Position numbers and translations under genes: made by a program
NCBI GenBank assembly: GCA_035341855.1
Contig: DAOQWA010000002.1
Span: 106,462 to 170,461 of the forward strand
Origin: QQVM01 sp035341855
Lineage (GTDB): Bacteria; Bacteroidota; Bacteroidia; AKYH767-A; 2013-40CM-41-45
DNA: 64,000 nucleotides
Reading direction: 5' to 3'
Notes under the pieces: generated by a model
What the model was told of the DNA's origin: nothing
Databases searched by the model: none
What the model saw: only the letters and a program-made list of their open reading frames with translations
In this document: positions 46,092 to 54,207 of the stretch, piece by piece
Layout of the letters: each line of letters begins with the position of its first letter
Position numbering within the stretch: the first letter of the stretch is position 1

Positions 46092-47504
46092 TTAATTCAA
46101 CAAAGTTTCTTTTGCAGCCTCAAGTATAGCAAAGGCACCTGCACGCGTTGATGACTCAGCATAAGTCCTTAAAACCGGTTCGGTACCGGAAGCTCTGATG
46201 AGCAACCATTCATCGTTATTGTCATCAAAAAAGTATTTGTAGCCATCAAGATCCTCGATTCGCCTAACCTTATACTTTCCGAATGATTTATAAAAATTCT
46301 TTGCAGTATTCTCAACAATTTTCGCTTTGACTTCTTCTTTCAAATGTAAGTCACCTCGCTCGAATGAAAAAGGACCTACTATTTTATACACTTCATCGAT
46401 CAAATCCGGAAGTTTTTTGCCGCTCTTTGCCATGAATTCCCAAATAACCAATCCCATCCAAATTCCATCACGTTCAGGAATATGACCGCTTATAGCTATT
46501 CCACCACTTTCTTCTCCTCCTAAAAGAACATTTTCTCTGAGCATAATTTCACATATATACTTGAAACCGATCTTAACGGTGTCCAAGGGCAGATTGTAGT
46601 GCTTACAAATCTTTTCAACTTTAGGTGTTGTTGAAAAAGCAGTACACACTTTCCCTGTCTTACCTTTGTACTTAACCAAATAATGAATTAATAATAGAAT
46701 TATGTGATGCGAATCAACAAAATTTCCTGATCCGTCATACATCCCTATTCGATCTGCATCCCCATCTGTCACCAATCCACAATCAATATTTTTTTTCGCT
46801 TTTATCAGATCACGAAACTCTGCAAGGTTCTTGTCAATTGGTTCAGGAGCCTGACCATGAAATCCGGGATTATCCTCACAATGCAAAAAAGTAATATTGG
46901 GAAACAATCTTCTCATCACGTTTTGTCCGGCACCATACATTGCATCATATGCAAGATTCAATCCTGAATTCCTAATTGAATTCAAATCAAAATTCTTTTC
47001 AACATGAGAAATGTATTCCGATTCCAGATCAACATACTTCAATAAATTTGTCTCAAGGGCTTCCTCCAACGAAACTGATGAAATGTCTGTTGAAGATGCA
47101 GATTGAATCATATCTTCAATTTTCTGGACTTCTGCGGGAGCCAACGGTCCGCCAAATGATCCTTTCAGCTTGAATCCATTATAAGAAGGAGGATTATGTG
47201 AGGCTGTGATTATGATCCCAAGATCTGCCTTATGATTTACAGTACCTAATGAGATCATTGGAGTTGAGACAAAACCCTCAGCAAGGAATACTTTGATACC
47301 TTTTTCTATCAAAACCTTTGCGACTGTATCTGCAAATAAGCTTCCTGCAAAACGACAATCATGTCCGAGTACCACAGAGGGTTTATCTGATAGTTTAAGT
47401 AAATAATTAGCAGTTGCTTCGGTTACTCTTGCTACATTTTCAACTGTAAAATCTCTGGCTATAATTGCTCGCCAGCCATCTGTCCCAAATTTAATTTTAC
47501 TCAT
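46092..47504 (-). CDS. Phosphohexomutase (phosphoglucomutase/phosphomannomutase family)
   Basis: 470 residues, alpha-D-phosphohexomutase superfamily: moves phosphate between C6 and C1 of a hexose phosphate. The phospho-accepting serine is Ser102 in TASHNPPSYNG. The metal-binding loop is DGDADR (about 243-248), the sugar-binding loop GEESGG near 330, and the phosphate-binding loop RASGTEP near 440. It starts FGTDGWRAIIARDFT, the form common in PMM/PGM of Bacteroidetes. Glucose versus mannose specificity cannot be decided. Upstream neighbours mltG and an exported protein suggest a cell-envelope supply role. Confidence 0.93.
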   Translation of the reverse strand: MSKIKFGTDGWRAIIARDFTVENVARVTEATANYLLKLSDKPSVVLGHDCRFAGSLFADTVAKVLIEKGIKVFLAEGFVSTPMISLGTVNHKADLGIIITASHNPPSYNGFKLKGSFGGPLAPAEVQKIEDMIQSASSTDISSVSLEEALETNLLKYVDLESEYISHVEKNFDLNSIRNSGLNLAYDAMYGAGQNVMRRLFPNITFLHCEDNPGFHGQAPEPIDKNLAEFRDLIKAKKNIDCGLVTDGDADRIGMYDGSGNFVDSHHIILLLIHYLVKYKGKTGKVCTAFSTTPKVEKICKHYNLPLDTVKIGFKYICEIMLRENVLLGGEESGGIAISGHIPERDGIWMGLVIWEFMAKSGKKLPDLIDEVYKIVGPFSFERGDLHLKEEVKAKIVENTAKNFYKSFGKYKVRRIEDLDGYKYFFDDNNDEWLLIRASGTEPVLRTYAESSTRAGAFAILEAAKETLLN

Positions 47505-47534
47505 GGCATTAGTTTCTATATATTAAAATTATAT

Positions 47535-48632
47535 CTACTCATATCGTACAAATTCAGTTAGCTGGTTCCATTTCCAGGATCTCAGGCCTTTCAAATAAGC
47601 TACTGACTGAGCTTCTGTGATCTCCTGATCGTTTATTTTTCCGATTCGAAAATAAAACTCTTTTTCATTTAAAAAGTCTCCCAGCGATTTAAAATCTATA
47701 AGCATATCGAGAATGTGAATATCAGACTTAGCAATAAGGTCTAATGCCTGATTTTCAGCAAATATTTTTATGGAAACGAGCTCATTTTGTATTTTGTCAG
47801 GAAACTTCACCCACTTTTCTTGTATTTCAATTGATGTTATCGTCACTTTTTGAAGCTGAATGAAATTTTTAATTCTGTCACCCCCTAGATTATAAAATAC
47901 TTCCTTGTTTTCATTCAAGTACAATTGGAGCTTCTGAATTAAATTATTTGAATTCTCTTTGTAGGTATTACTATCGCCCGGTATGGGTTCCACCAAATAC
48001 ACGATATCTTTGCAATCACTTGAAGGTGGCACCGTTTTTTGTGAAAGGAAAATCTTCACTTCATCTTTTAAAGCAAGTGCTTCTTTAATATTGGTGATCT
48101 TTTTTTCGCCAACCTGAACGACATTGAAAAAATAGTAGTGACTTTTTAAAACTTGATCAAAGGTCAACTCACAGTTTCCATTAGCATTAGAAGAAATACG
48201 AGTTTGTCTGAACAAACTATCCAAAGACTCAAAGGCAACAAAACCGTATGAGATTTCATCTCCTTTTGTTGTTCTGCTGGAAAAATAAAATCCGACAGTT
48301 TTAAGATCCCCTTTTTTTCTATCAAGATCCCAAAGTTCATAAATGAAAAGCTGCTTTGAATTACTGAAGTCATCACCGCTTGACTCTTCGAGACTTTTCA
48401 GCGATGATGGTTTTATTTGCAAATCTTTATTCGGCGAGTCCCATAACGAAACTCTACCGGACATTATTTCCTTATAAACGAGGTTTGGCAATTCATCAAC
48501 GATATTAAAACCAAGAGTATCCGCCTGATCTTGCTTACTTAAAAATAACAACACCGGCGAATAAGTGGCAAATGAATTTGTCACCATAAACAAACAAAGT
48601 AAAAATATCTGCAGTCTATAATTTTTATTCAT
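47535..48632 (-). CDS. Exported protein of unknown function next to mltG
   Basis: 365 residues with a signal peptide (about 1-22, NSFA). No recognised domain. A segment VYKEIMSGRVSLWDSPNKDLQIKPSSL faintly recalls the 'RRVQLWDSP' stretch of gliding/T9SS proteins of the GldN type, but the rest does not fit and the protein is longer. Second half is rich in Asn/Lys and helix-forming. It begins 1 base after the mltG stop, so it is translated with it, pointing to a periplasmic, wall-related job. Confidence 0.6.
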   Translation of the reverse strand: MNKNYRLQIFLLCLFMVTNSFATYSPVLLFLSKQDQADTLGFNIVDELPNLVYKEIMSGRVSLWDSPNKDLQIKPSSLKSLEESSGDDFSNSKQLFIYELWDLDRKKGDLKTVGFYFSSRTTKGDEISYGFVAFESLDSLFRQTRISSNANGNCELTFDQVLKSHYYFFNVVQVGEKKITNIKEALALKDEVKIFLSQKTVPPSSDCKDIVYLVEPIPGDSNTYKENSNNLIQKLQLYLNENKEVFYNLGGDRIKNFIQLQKVTITSIEIQEKWVKFPDKIQNELVSIKIFAENQALDLIAKSDIHILDMLIDFKSLGDFLNEKEFYFRIGKINDQEITEAQSVAYLKGLRSWKWNQLTEFVRYE

Positions 48633-48633
48633 A

Positions 48634-49686
48634 TCAAGATCGTATGCCCCTTTTATTTAATGCTCGCTGAAATTTTCTTGCGTTGATCAAATGTTGAATA
48701 TAACTGCTGGCAAAGTTATGATAGCCGCTAAAATCTTCCTTTGCACAAAAGTACATATAAGAATGCTTAGAATAATTTAAGACTGCATCTATTGAAGAAT
48801 TTGTTGGCAGACAAATCGGTCCGGGAGGTAAGCCTCCGTATTTATAAGTGTTGTAAGGAGAATCAATTTCCTTGTGAATACTCAAAACACGCCTTATCGT
48901 AAAATTCCCTAAGGCATAAACCAAGGTAGGGTCTGCTTCAAGTTTCCAATTCTTCTTTAGACGATTAATGTATACGCCGGCTATCATCGGTTTCTCTGTT
49001 TCTTGATTTGACTCCTGTTGAACAATTGACGCCAGAATAGACACCTCAATAGGACTATAATCAAGTGATGCCGCCTTAGCTTTTCTGTTCTGATTCCAGA
49101 ATTTTAAATACTCCTTGTGCATTTTCTTCATGAACTGATCTGCAGATGTGTTCCAATACATTTCATAGGTGTTTGGCAGAAACATGCATAGAATATTTTC
49201 CTGATTAAAACCAAATTCGACAAGATAATCCGGATCGTTCATTAGATTAAGTATAGAACTTGAACTTGCCTCTATCTGTTCACCTATTCGTTCGGCAAAC
49301 TGATCTTTTGTTCGTATGTTATTAAAGACAACATTTAAAGGTTTCTGCCTTCCAGATCTAAGCAAACCAACTAAATCCTTGTTTGTCATTCCGTTTTTTA
49401 AAAGATATCTACCGGGTTTAATGTTTTGATCATACTTCAACTGTCTGGCTGTAAATAAAAACGATTCCCTATCCAGTAGCAGATCGTTGTCTTCTAATAT
49501 TGCTACTACATCTTCAAGCATTGAACCTGTCGGTATATAAACGTAAGGGGTTTGATGGCTGAAGGTTTTCACATTGGCTTTGAATATCATCAAATATATT
49601 TTCGAGCCAAAAATGATACCTATGAGGAACAAGGCAGCCACTGAGAGCCAAAGAGCTCTTTTAATATTTTTTCTTCGGGATGACAT
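48634..49686 (-). CDS. mltG: Endolytic murein transglycosylase MltG
   Basis: Inner-membrane enzyme that cuts nascent glycan strands, helping set their length. 350 residues from ATG at 49686; an ATG at 49734 would add 16 mostly polar residues. Cytoplasmic basic N-terminus, one helix (about 13-31: LWLSVAALFLIGIIFGSKI), a LysM-like region around 45-100 (YVYIPTGSMLEDVVAIL), then the YceG domain with the catalytic glutamate in ILASIVQQESNQETEKPMIAG. KLEADPTLVYALG, SPYNTYKYGGLPPGPICLP and YMYFCAKEDFSGYHNFA follow. First gene of a minus-strand set of four. Confidence 0.95.
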   Translation of the reverse strand: MSSRRKNIKRALWLSVAALFLIGIIFGSKIYLMIFKANVKTFSHQTPYVYIPTGSMLEDVVAILEDNDLLLDRESFLFTARQLKYDQNIKPGRYLLKNGMTNKDLVGLLRSGRQKPLNVVFNNIRTKDQFAERIGEQIEASSSSILNLMNDPDYLVEFGFNQENILCMFLPNTYEMYWNTSADQFMKKMHKEYLKFWNQNRKAKAASLDYSPIEVSILASIVQQESNQETEKPMIAGVYINRLKKNWKLEADPTLVYALGNFTIRRVLSIHKEIDSPYNTYKYGGLPPGPICLPTNSSIDAVLNYSKHSYMYFCAKEDFSGYHNFASSYIQHLINARKFQRALNKRGIRS

Positions 49687-49782
49687 GGTATGAGAATCAC
49701 GAAAATAGACTTCCTTTTCTTTATAACTTAACATTCTGTTAATTATTTCTCAACAGTGAAACTACAATTTGCACCCAAAAAG

Positions 49783-50136
49783 ATGAAAGCTTTCATTCAT
49801 AAAAATCAGTCTAAAAAACTTTGGGAACGGTGCAGATCGATCTCGAATCTTCTAAAATTTAATTCCGTGTATGAGTGTGTTGAATCAAGAAAAATGACCG
49901 CTGTGCAAATGACTCATGATTGCAGTGCATTCACAATTCTTGAACTTAGCTTTGATGAATTTGTTGACTGTACTTGTATCAACATTGACTGTCAGGTAAG
50001 TGGTGTACATGACGCCATGCTTAGTGATAATCCCCGACTTGAGACTCAATTCATGGATCTTTTATTTAAGGAAATTGAACCTGCTCCTAATGAGAATGCA
50101 CTTAAACTTAAAGCGGAAGATTACCTGCATTATTAA
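49783..50136 (+). CDS. Conserved-looking small protein, unknown
   Basis: 117 residues from ATG at 49783; a GTG at 49756 would add nine residues. Mixed helical protein with several cysteines (CRSISNLLKF, YECVESRK, HDCSAFTILELSFDEFVDCTCINIDCQVSG), no signal peptide, no recognised family. It ends EDYLHY. It precedes the phosphate-type promoter at 50198. Divergent from mltG. Confidence 0.5.
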   Translation: MKAFIHKNQSKKLWERCRSISNLLKFNSVYECVESRKMTAVQMTHDCSAFTILELSFDEFVDCTCINIDCQVSGVHDAMLSDNPRLETQFMDLLFKEIEPAPNENALKLKAEDYLHY

Positions 50137-50197
50137 TTAAATTGAATCAATTGATAGATTTTTTAGCTTAAATACCTGTTTATCAATATTTTAAAGT

Positions 50198-50253
50198 TTA
50201 ACCATTTGTTCACATTGAGTTAATCAAAGCTTTACATCGGTACTATACTTTTG
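50198..50253 (+). promoter_or_regulatory. Pho-box promoter P1 (upstream of the receiver/PhoB-like operon)
   Basis: Half-sites on an 11-bp grid: TTAACC at 50198, TTCACA at 50209, TTAATC at 50220, TTTACA at 50231. The -7 element TACTTTTG is at 50246-50253, 15 bp after the start of the last half-site and 17 bases before the ATG. This is consistent with autoregulation by the PhoB-like protein. Confidence 0.75.
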
Positions 50254-50270
50254 GATTAAATTAAAAAAAA

Positions 50271-50642
50271 ATGAACAATAATCTGAAAGTACTGCTTGTT
50301 GATGATGAGCCCGATGTAGTTGAAATACTTTCGTATAACCTAAAGAAAGAGAAGTATCAGGTCTTCAAGGCTTATAATGGACTAGATTGCATAAAATCAG
50401 CATTGGAAAACCATCCTGACCTTATAATCATGGATATCAGGATGCCGGAAATGACCGGAATTGAGACTTGCCGGAAAATTCGGCAGAATGAAATGCTTAA
50501 AGATATACCTGTATTGTTCCTGACTGCAGATTCTGATGAATATACAAGTATGAATGCAATGGATGCCGGTGGAAGTCATTTTATAACTAAACCTATCAGG
50601 CCTGCAATACTGATCGGAATGATTAAGGAATTAATCAACTAA
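50271..50642 (+). CDS. Stand-alone response-regulator receiver (CheY-like)
   Basis: 123 residues, one receiver domain and no output. All phosphorylation residues are present: acidic pair Asp11-Asp12, phospho-acceptor Asp55 in IIMDIRMP, Thr85 and Lys107 in FITKPIRP. It begins the phosphate operon and is followed 11 bases later by a PhoB-like regulator whose own receiver is degenerate. It may take phosphate from a PhoR-like kinase, which is not in the window, and act through its neighbour. That division of labour is inference. Confidence 0.9.
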   Translation: MNNNLKVLLVDDEPDVVEILSYNLKKEKYQVFKAYNGLDCIKSALENHPDLIIMDIRMPEMTGIETCRKIRQNEMLKDIPVLFLTADSDEYTSMNAMDAGGSHFITKPIRPAILIGMIKELIN

Positions 50643-50653
50643 ACATTTTTGCC

Positions 50654-51334
50654 ATGACAGGATCTAATTTACTTCTAGTTTCAGAACCAAGTGCAGAAAT
50701 AAACTTGTTGACACATACCCTTTCAGCAAAAGGTTTCAATGTAAAATTATTAAATCAGTTTTCAGACTCCCTGAAATTTATTGAAGATCAAAATCCGGGA
50801 ATTATTTTGCTGGATACTTTGAACAAAAATGTTGCATGTTTCGAACTTTGCTTTTTGATAAAATCGAACAATTTTACCAGAAACATGCAAGTACTTATCT
50901 TATCCGATGACCAGGATGAGAAAACAGAGATTGACGCATTTACTGCAGGTGCAGATGACTTCATCATAAGGCCCTTAAGGCCAAAAGCAGTAGTACAAAG
51001 AATACTAACCAGGCTCAATTCAAACTCTCAGGTAATATCTATTAAACCTAATAATAAGACTAACACAAGACTAAGAATTGATAAAGAATCCTATACTGTT
51101 TATTTAAACAATGAACTTGTACATTTATCAAAAAAAGAGTTTGATCTCCTTCACTTACTGGGTAGCAGCTCCGGAAAAGTTTTTACCAGAGACGAAATAT
51201 TTGAAAAAGTCTGGAAAAGAAAAGCATCATTGAACGATAGAACTATTGATGTTCATGTGAGAAGACTAAGAAAAAAACTTGGTGAACATTTCATTAGTAC
51301 TCAAAAAGGGATCGGTTATCGCTTTAATTCATAA
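50654..51334 (+). CDS. phoB: OmpR/PhoB-family regulator with degenerate receiver
   Basis: 226 residues. N-terminal receiver fold (1-120): the phospho-site Asp54 (ILLDTLN) and Ser84 are kept, but the acidic pair reads Ser10-Glu11 and the conserved Lys is Arg106 (IIRPLRP). Phosphorylation should be weak or altered. The C-terminal winged helix (about 133-226) is a typical OmpR/PhoB DNA-binding domain: LSKKEFDLLHLL, GKVFTRDEIFEKVW, NDRTIDVHVRRLRKKLG and ISTQKGIGYRF. It lies between a stand-alone receiver and pstS. The 11-bp repeats in this region are its likely sites. The gene symbol is by context and domain type. Confidence 0.82.
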   Translation: MTGSNLLLVSEPSAEINLLTHTLSAKGFNVKLLNQFSDSLKFIEDQNPGIILLDTLNKNVACFELCFLIKSNNFTRNMQVLILSDDQDEKTEIDAFTAGADDFIIRPLRPKAVVQRILTRLNSNSQVISIKPNNKTNTRLRIDKESYTVYLNNELVHLSKKEFDLLHLLGSSSGKVFTRDEIFEKVWKRKASLNDRTIDVHVRRLRKKLGEHFISTQKGIGYRFNS

Positions 51335-51421
51335 GAATTAATCAATTGATTTAATATCTTCACACAAATTCTTGATTCAAACTAAATCTAACCAATATAT
51401 AAACCCAAATTAACAAAAAAA

Positions 51422-52288
51422 ATGAAAAAAATATTTTCAATCTTACTGACCGTTATATTCTTAAGTGCCTGTAGTAACAATTCAAGTACCGAAAACAAGA
51501 ACAGCTCTGACTCCGGTTCTGCACTTGATATCTTAATTAAAGGGTCTGATACAGTTCTTCCTTTAGCACAAAAGCTTGCGGAAGAATACATGAAAGCACA
51601 CAACGAAGCACACATTACAATCGTTGGCGGTGGCTCAGGAGTAGGTCTTGCAGCACTGCTGGACGGGACTACAGATATAGCAATGTCCTCGCGTCCTATA
51701 AAACAGGATGAAAAATTAAAATTAAATCAAGGAAATAAAACGGTCGAAGAGTTTACTCTGGCTAATGATGCTTTATCGGTAGTGGTAAACAAGTCAAATC
51801 CGGTAAAGCAATTGACAAGAGAACAACTTGAAGGAATTTTTACCGGTCAAATTAAAAACTGGAAAGAAGTCGGCGGTGAAGATCTGAAGATCATTTATTA
51901 TTCCCGTGAAACAAGTTCCGGAACATATGAATTCTTTCGTGAGCATGTTCTAAACAAGAAAAATTTTGGTAATGAAGCCTTACTAATGCCTGCTACCGGC
52001 GCAATAGTTCAGTCAGTCAGCCAGACTAAAGGTGCCATCGGTTATATTGGACTTGCGTATGACAGTAAAGAAGTATCTACTCTTGCTGTATCTTATGATC
52101 AGGGTGCTACTTATGTAATGCCAAGTGTTGAGGCAGCACAGGATAAATCATATCCAATTGCAAGACCTCTGTTCTTTTACTTCGATAAGCAGATGGAAAG
52201 TAAAATTCGCCCATTCCTGGATTATGCACTTTCACCCGAAGGTCAGGCTATCGTACTTGAAGTTGGATATGTTCCACTTTCAAAATAA
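51422..52288 (+). CDS. pstS: Phosphate-binding lipoprotein PstS (first copy)
   Basis: 288 residues. Lipoprotein signal with lipobox LSAC (Cys at about residue 18), so it is anchored to a membrane. The mature protein is a PstS-type two-lobe phosphate receptor: LIKGSDTVLPLAQKL, IVGGGSGVGLAALLDGTTDIAMSSRPIK, the hinge LSVVVNKSNPV, IFTGQIKNWKEVGG, phosphate loop SRETSSGTYEFF, and TGAIVQSVSQTKGAIGYIGLAY. The Ser/Gly/Thr ligands of the binding pocket look intact. Very similar to the second copy at 58514. Follows the PhoB-like gene by 87 bases, probably the same transcript, and is closed by a strong terminator. Confidence 0.94.
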   Translation: MKKIFSILLTVIFLSACSNNSSTENKNSSDSGSALDILIKGSDTVLPLAQKLAEEYMKAHNEAHITIVGGGSGVGLAALLDGTTDIAMSSRPIKQDEKLKLNQGNKTVEEFTLANDALSVVVNKSNPVKQLTREQLEGIFTGQIKNWKEVGGEDLKIIYYSRETSSGTYEFFREHVLNKKNFGNEALLMPATGAIVQSVSQTKGAIGYIGLAYDSKEVSTLAVSYDQGATYVMPSVEAAQDKSYPIARPLFFYFDKQMESKIRPFLDYALSPEGQAIVLEVGYVPLSK

Positions 52289-52315
52289 AATAAATTAGTT
52301 TTGATACGAATCATA

Positions 52316-52346
52316 AACCGCCATTCCATGGAATGGCGGTTTTCTT
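52316..52346 (+). terminator. Intrinsic terminator after pstS1
   Basis: Twelve-base arms AACCGCCATTCC / GGAATGGCGGTT, two-base centre, followed by a T-rich run. It separates pstS1 from promoter P2. Confidence 0.92.
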
Positions 52347-52357
52347 TTTGTGTATCG

Positions 52358-52435
52358 TTCACACTGTATTCACGATTCGGTAAAAGATTGTTCAGCTTGC
52401 ATTAATAAGAGCTTAACATGGTTGGGATAGTTTTG
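52358..52435 (+). promoter_or_regulatory. Pho-box promoter P2 (upstream of the beta-helix T9SS gene)
   Basis: Half-sites on an 11-bp grid: TTCACA 52358, TTCACG 52369, a weak site at 52380, TTCAGC 52391, TTAATA 52402, TTAACA 52413. The -7 TAGTTTTG is at 52428-52435, 15 bp after the last half-site start and 33 bases before the ATG. Confidence 0.8.
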
Positions 52436-52468
52436 CACTAAAATTAACATAAACTACAAATCAAAACC

Positions 52469-54070
52469 ATGAAAAAAATCTTACTACTTCTTATTGCTGC
52501 AGCGTCACTTATGATCTTAAAGACGAGTGCTCAGTCTGTTATTACTGTTTCCGGTGATATCACCACAAATACCAATTGGACAAACAATAACATCTATTTA
52601 TTGTCAGGCTTTGTCTACGTCACCAATAATGCTGAATTAACAATTCAGGAAGGAACCATAATTAAAGGAGACAAAGCGAGTAAAGGAAGCTTGATTATTA
52701 CCCGGGGCTCAAAAATCTGGGCAAATGGTACACAAAGCCAACCTATTGTATTTACATCTAATGAACCTGCAGGATTAAGAAGCTACGGAGATTGGGGTGG
52801 AATTATTATTTGCGGAAATGCTCCGATCAATGATCCGGCAGGTGAAAAGGTAATTGAAGGCGGAGTTGACGCTGTAAAGGGATTATATGGAGGTACAAAT
52901 CCCACTGATAATTCAGGGATTTTACGATATGTCCGCATTGAATTTCCCGGTATAGCCTTTATGCCAAACAACGAGATCAACGGACTAACATTTGGCGGCG
53001 TTGGTTCATCAACCATTGTCGATTATGTCATGGTTAGCTATTCAGGTGATGATTCATTTGAATGTTTTGGTGGAACTGTCAATTTAAGGCACCTGATCGG
53101 TTTCCGTGCTTTGGATGATGATTTCGATACTGATTTTGGTTTCTCCGGTAAATGTCAGTATCTGGTTTCGCTTCGTGATTCAAATATCGCAGATATTTCA
53201 GGATCTAACGGTTTCGAATCAGACAATGATGGAACAGGATCTTTAAATAACCCTATTACCCATCCTATCTATTCAAACGTCACTATTGTTGGTCCGATGA
53301 TAAATTCAGGCACAACAATAAATTCCCTTTACAAGCGTGGAGCACACCTAAGAAGAAGTGTTAAAACATCCATATTCAATTCAGCTGTTTCAGGTTTTCC
53401 TACAGGCCTCTTAGTTGACGGTGCAAATTGCGAAGCGAATGCAACAACAGATGCTTTACAATACAGAAACAACACCATTGCAGGATGTACCACACCGTTA
53501 GAGGTTGCATCCGGAAGTACCTGGGATATCACTACATGGTTCAACCAACCTTCTTTTGCAAACAGTATTCTTCCTAACAGCACTGATTTGCAATTGGCAA
53601 ATCCGTATGATTATGACAATCCATCATTCATGCCTATGGTTGGTAGCCCGCTTTTAGGCAATGCTGACTTCAGTTCATCATATCTCGCAGATCCGTTTTT
53701 TGAAATTACATCATATACAGGAGCTTTTGGAACAATTGACTGGACAGCAGATTGGACTAACTTTGACTGTCAGAATACAGTTTACATTGTAACTGGCATT
53801 GAAGAAAACTCAACGTATACCAATGTAAATATCTATCCTAACCCTGCAACAGCAAACTCATCTGTATCATTCACCAGCAGTAAAAATTCATTTAACCGGA
53901 TCAATATAGTTGACACCCGTGGTAAAATTGTGGAAGAGGTATTTGCAGGACAAATGAATGCAGGTCAACAAAATGTTAAATTTAATGCAGAGAATCTAAG
54001 TCCGGGATTTTATATTCTTAACATAGCCGGCGAACAAGGCGAATCAAATCATAGGTTTATAGTGAAGTAA
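52469..54070 (+). CDS. T9SS-sorted beta-helix protein under phosphate control
   Basis: 533 residues with a signal peptide ending TSAQ (about 21). The body (about 25-430) is a Gly/Asn/Thr-rich right-handed beta-helix-type repeat: TIQEGTIIKGDKASKGSLII, GDWGGIIICGNAPIND, RYVRIEFPGIAFMPNNEIN, GLTFGGVGSSTIVDYVMV, then FDTDFGFSG. The tail (about 450-533: VNIYPNPATANSSVSF to GFYILNIAGEQGESNHRFIV) is a T9SS type-A sorting domain, placing it on the cell surface or outside. Its own Pho-type promoter and the TonB receptor after it suggest a role in capturing phosphate-bearing material. The enzyme or binding activity is not visible. Terminated by a strong hairpin. Confidence 0.82.
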   Translation: MKKILLLLIAAASLMILKTSAQSVITVSGDITTNTNWTNNNIYLLSGFVYVTNNAELTIQEGTIIKGDKASKGSLIITRGSKIWANGTQSQPIVFTSNEPAGLRSYGDWGGIIICGNAPINDPAGEKVIEGGVDAVKGLYGGTNPTDNSGILRYVRIEFPGIAFMPNNEINGLTFGGVGSSTIVDYVMVSYSGDDSFECFGGTVNLRHLIGFRALDDDFDTDFGFSGKCQYLVSLRDSNIADISGSNGFESDNDGTGSLNNPITHPIYSNVTIVGPMINSGTTINSLYKRGAHLRRSVKTSIFNSAVSGFPTGLLVDGANCEANATTDALQYRNNTIAGCTTPLEVASGSTWDITTWFNQPSFANSILPNSTDLQLANPYDYDNPSFMPMVGSPLLGNADFSSSYLADPFFEITSYTGAFGTIDWTADWTNFDCQNTVYIVTGIEENSTYTNVNIYPNPATANSSVSFTSSKNSFNRINIVDTRGKIVEEVFAGQMNAGQQNVKFNAENLSPGFYILNIAGEQGESNHRFIVK

Positions 54071-54090
54071 TTGAAATTTTAGGTAAAAAT

Positions 54091-54126
54091 TAATAAAGCC
54101 GGCCACAACCGGCTTTATTAATTTTT
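54091..54126 (+). terminator. Intrinsic terminator after the beta-helix gene
   Basis: Twelve-base arms TAATAAAGCCGG / CCGGCTTTATTA with a 6-base loop, followed by ATTTTT. Promoter P3 follows immediately. Confidence 0.9.
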
Positions 54127-54128
54127 AC

Positions 54129-54184
54129 TTAACACTACAGTAATACGACAGTAAACTTGAGTTTACATCTTGGTAATAGCTTTG
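54129..54184 (+). promoter_or_regulatory. Pho-box promoter P3 (upstream of the TonB receptor)
   Basis: Half-sites on an 11-bp grid: TTAACA 54129, GTAATA 54140, GTAAAC 54151, TTTACA 54162. The -7 TAGCTTTG is at 54177-54184, 15 bp after the last half-site start. A TTG-started frame would cover part of it, but the true ATG is 54208. Confidence 0.8.
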
Positions 54185-54207
54185 CACAAGCAAAACGAAT
54201 TGAAAGC

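Noticed and set aside
51335..51421. Possible Pho box before pstS1 (TTCACA at 51359)
   Set aside because: No second half-site at plus or minus 11 bp; pstS1 is more likely cotranscribed with the regulators.
54157..54207. N-terminal extension of the TonB receptor
   Set aside because: Begins at a TTG inside promoter P3; the signal peptide starts at ATG 54208.
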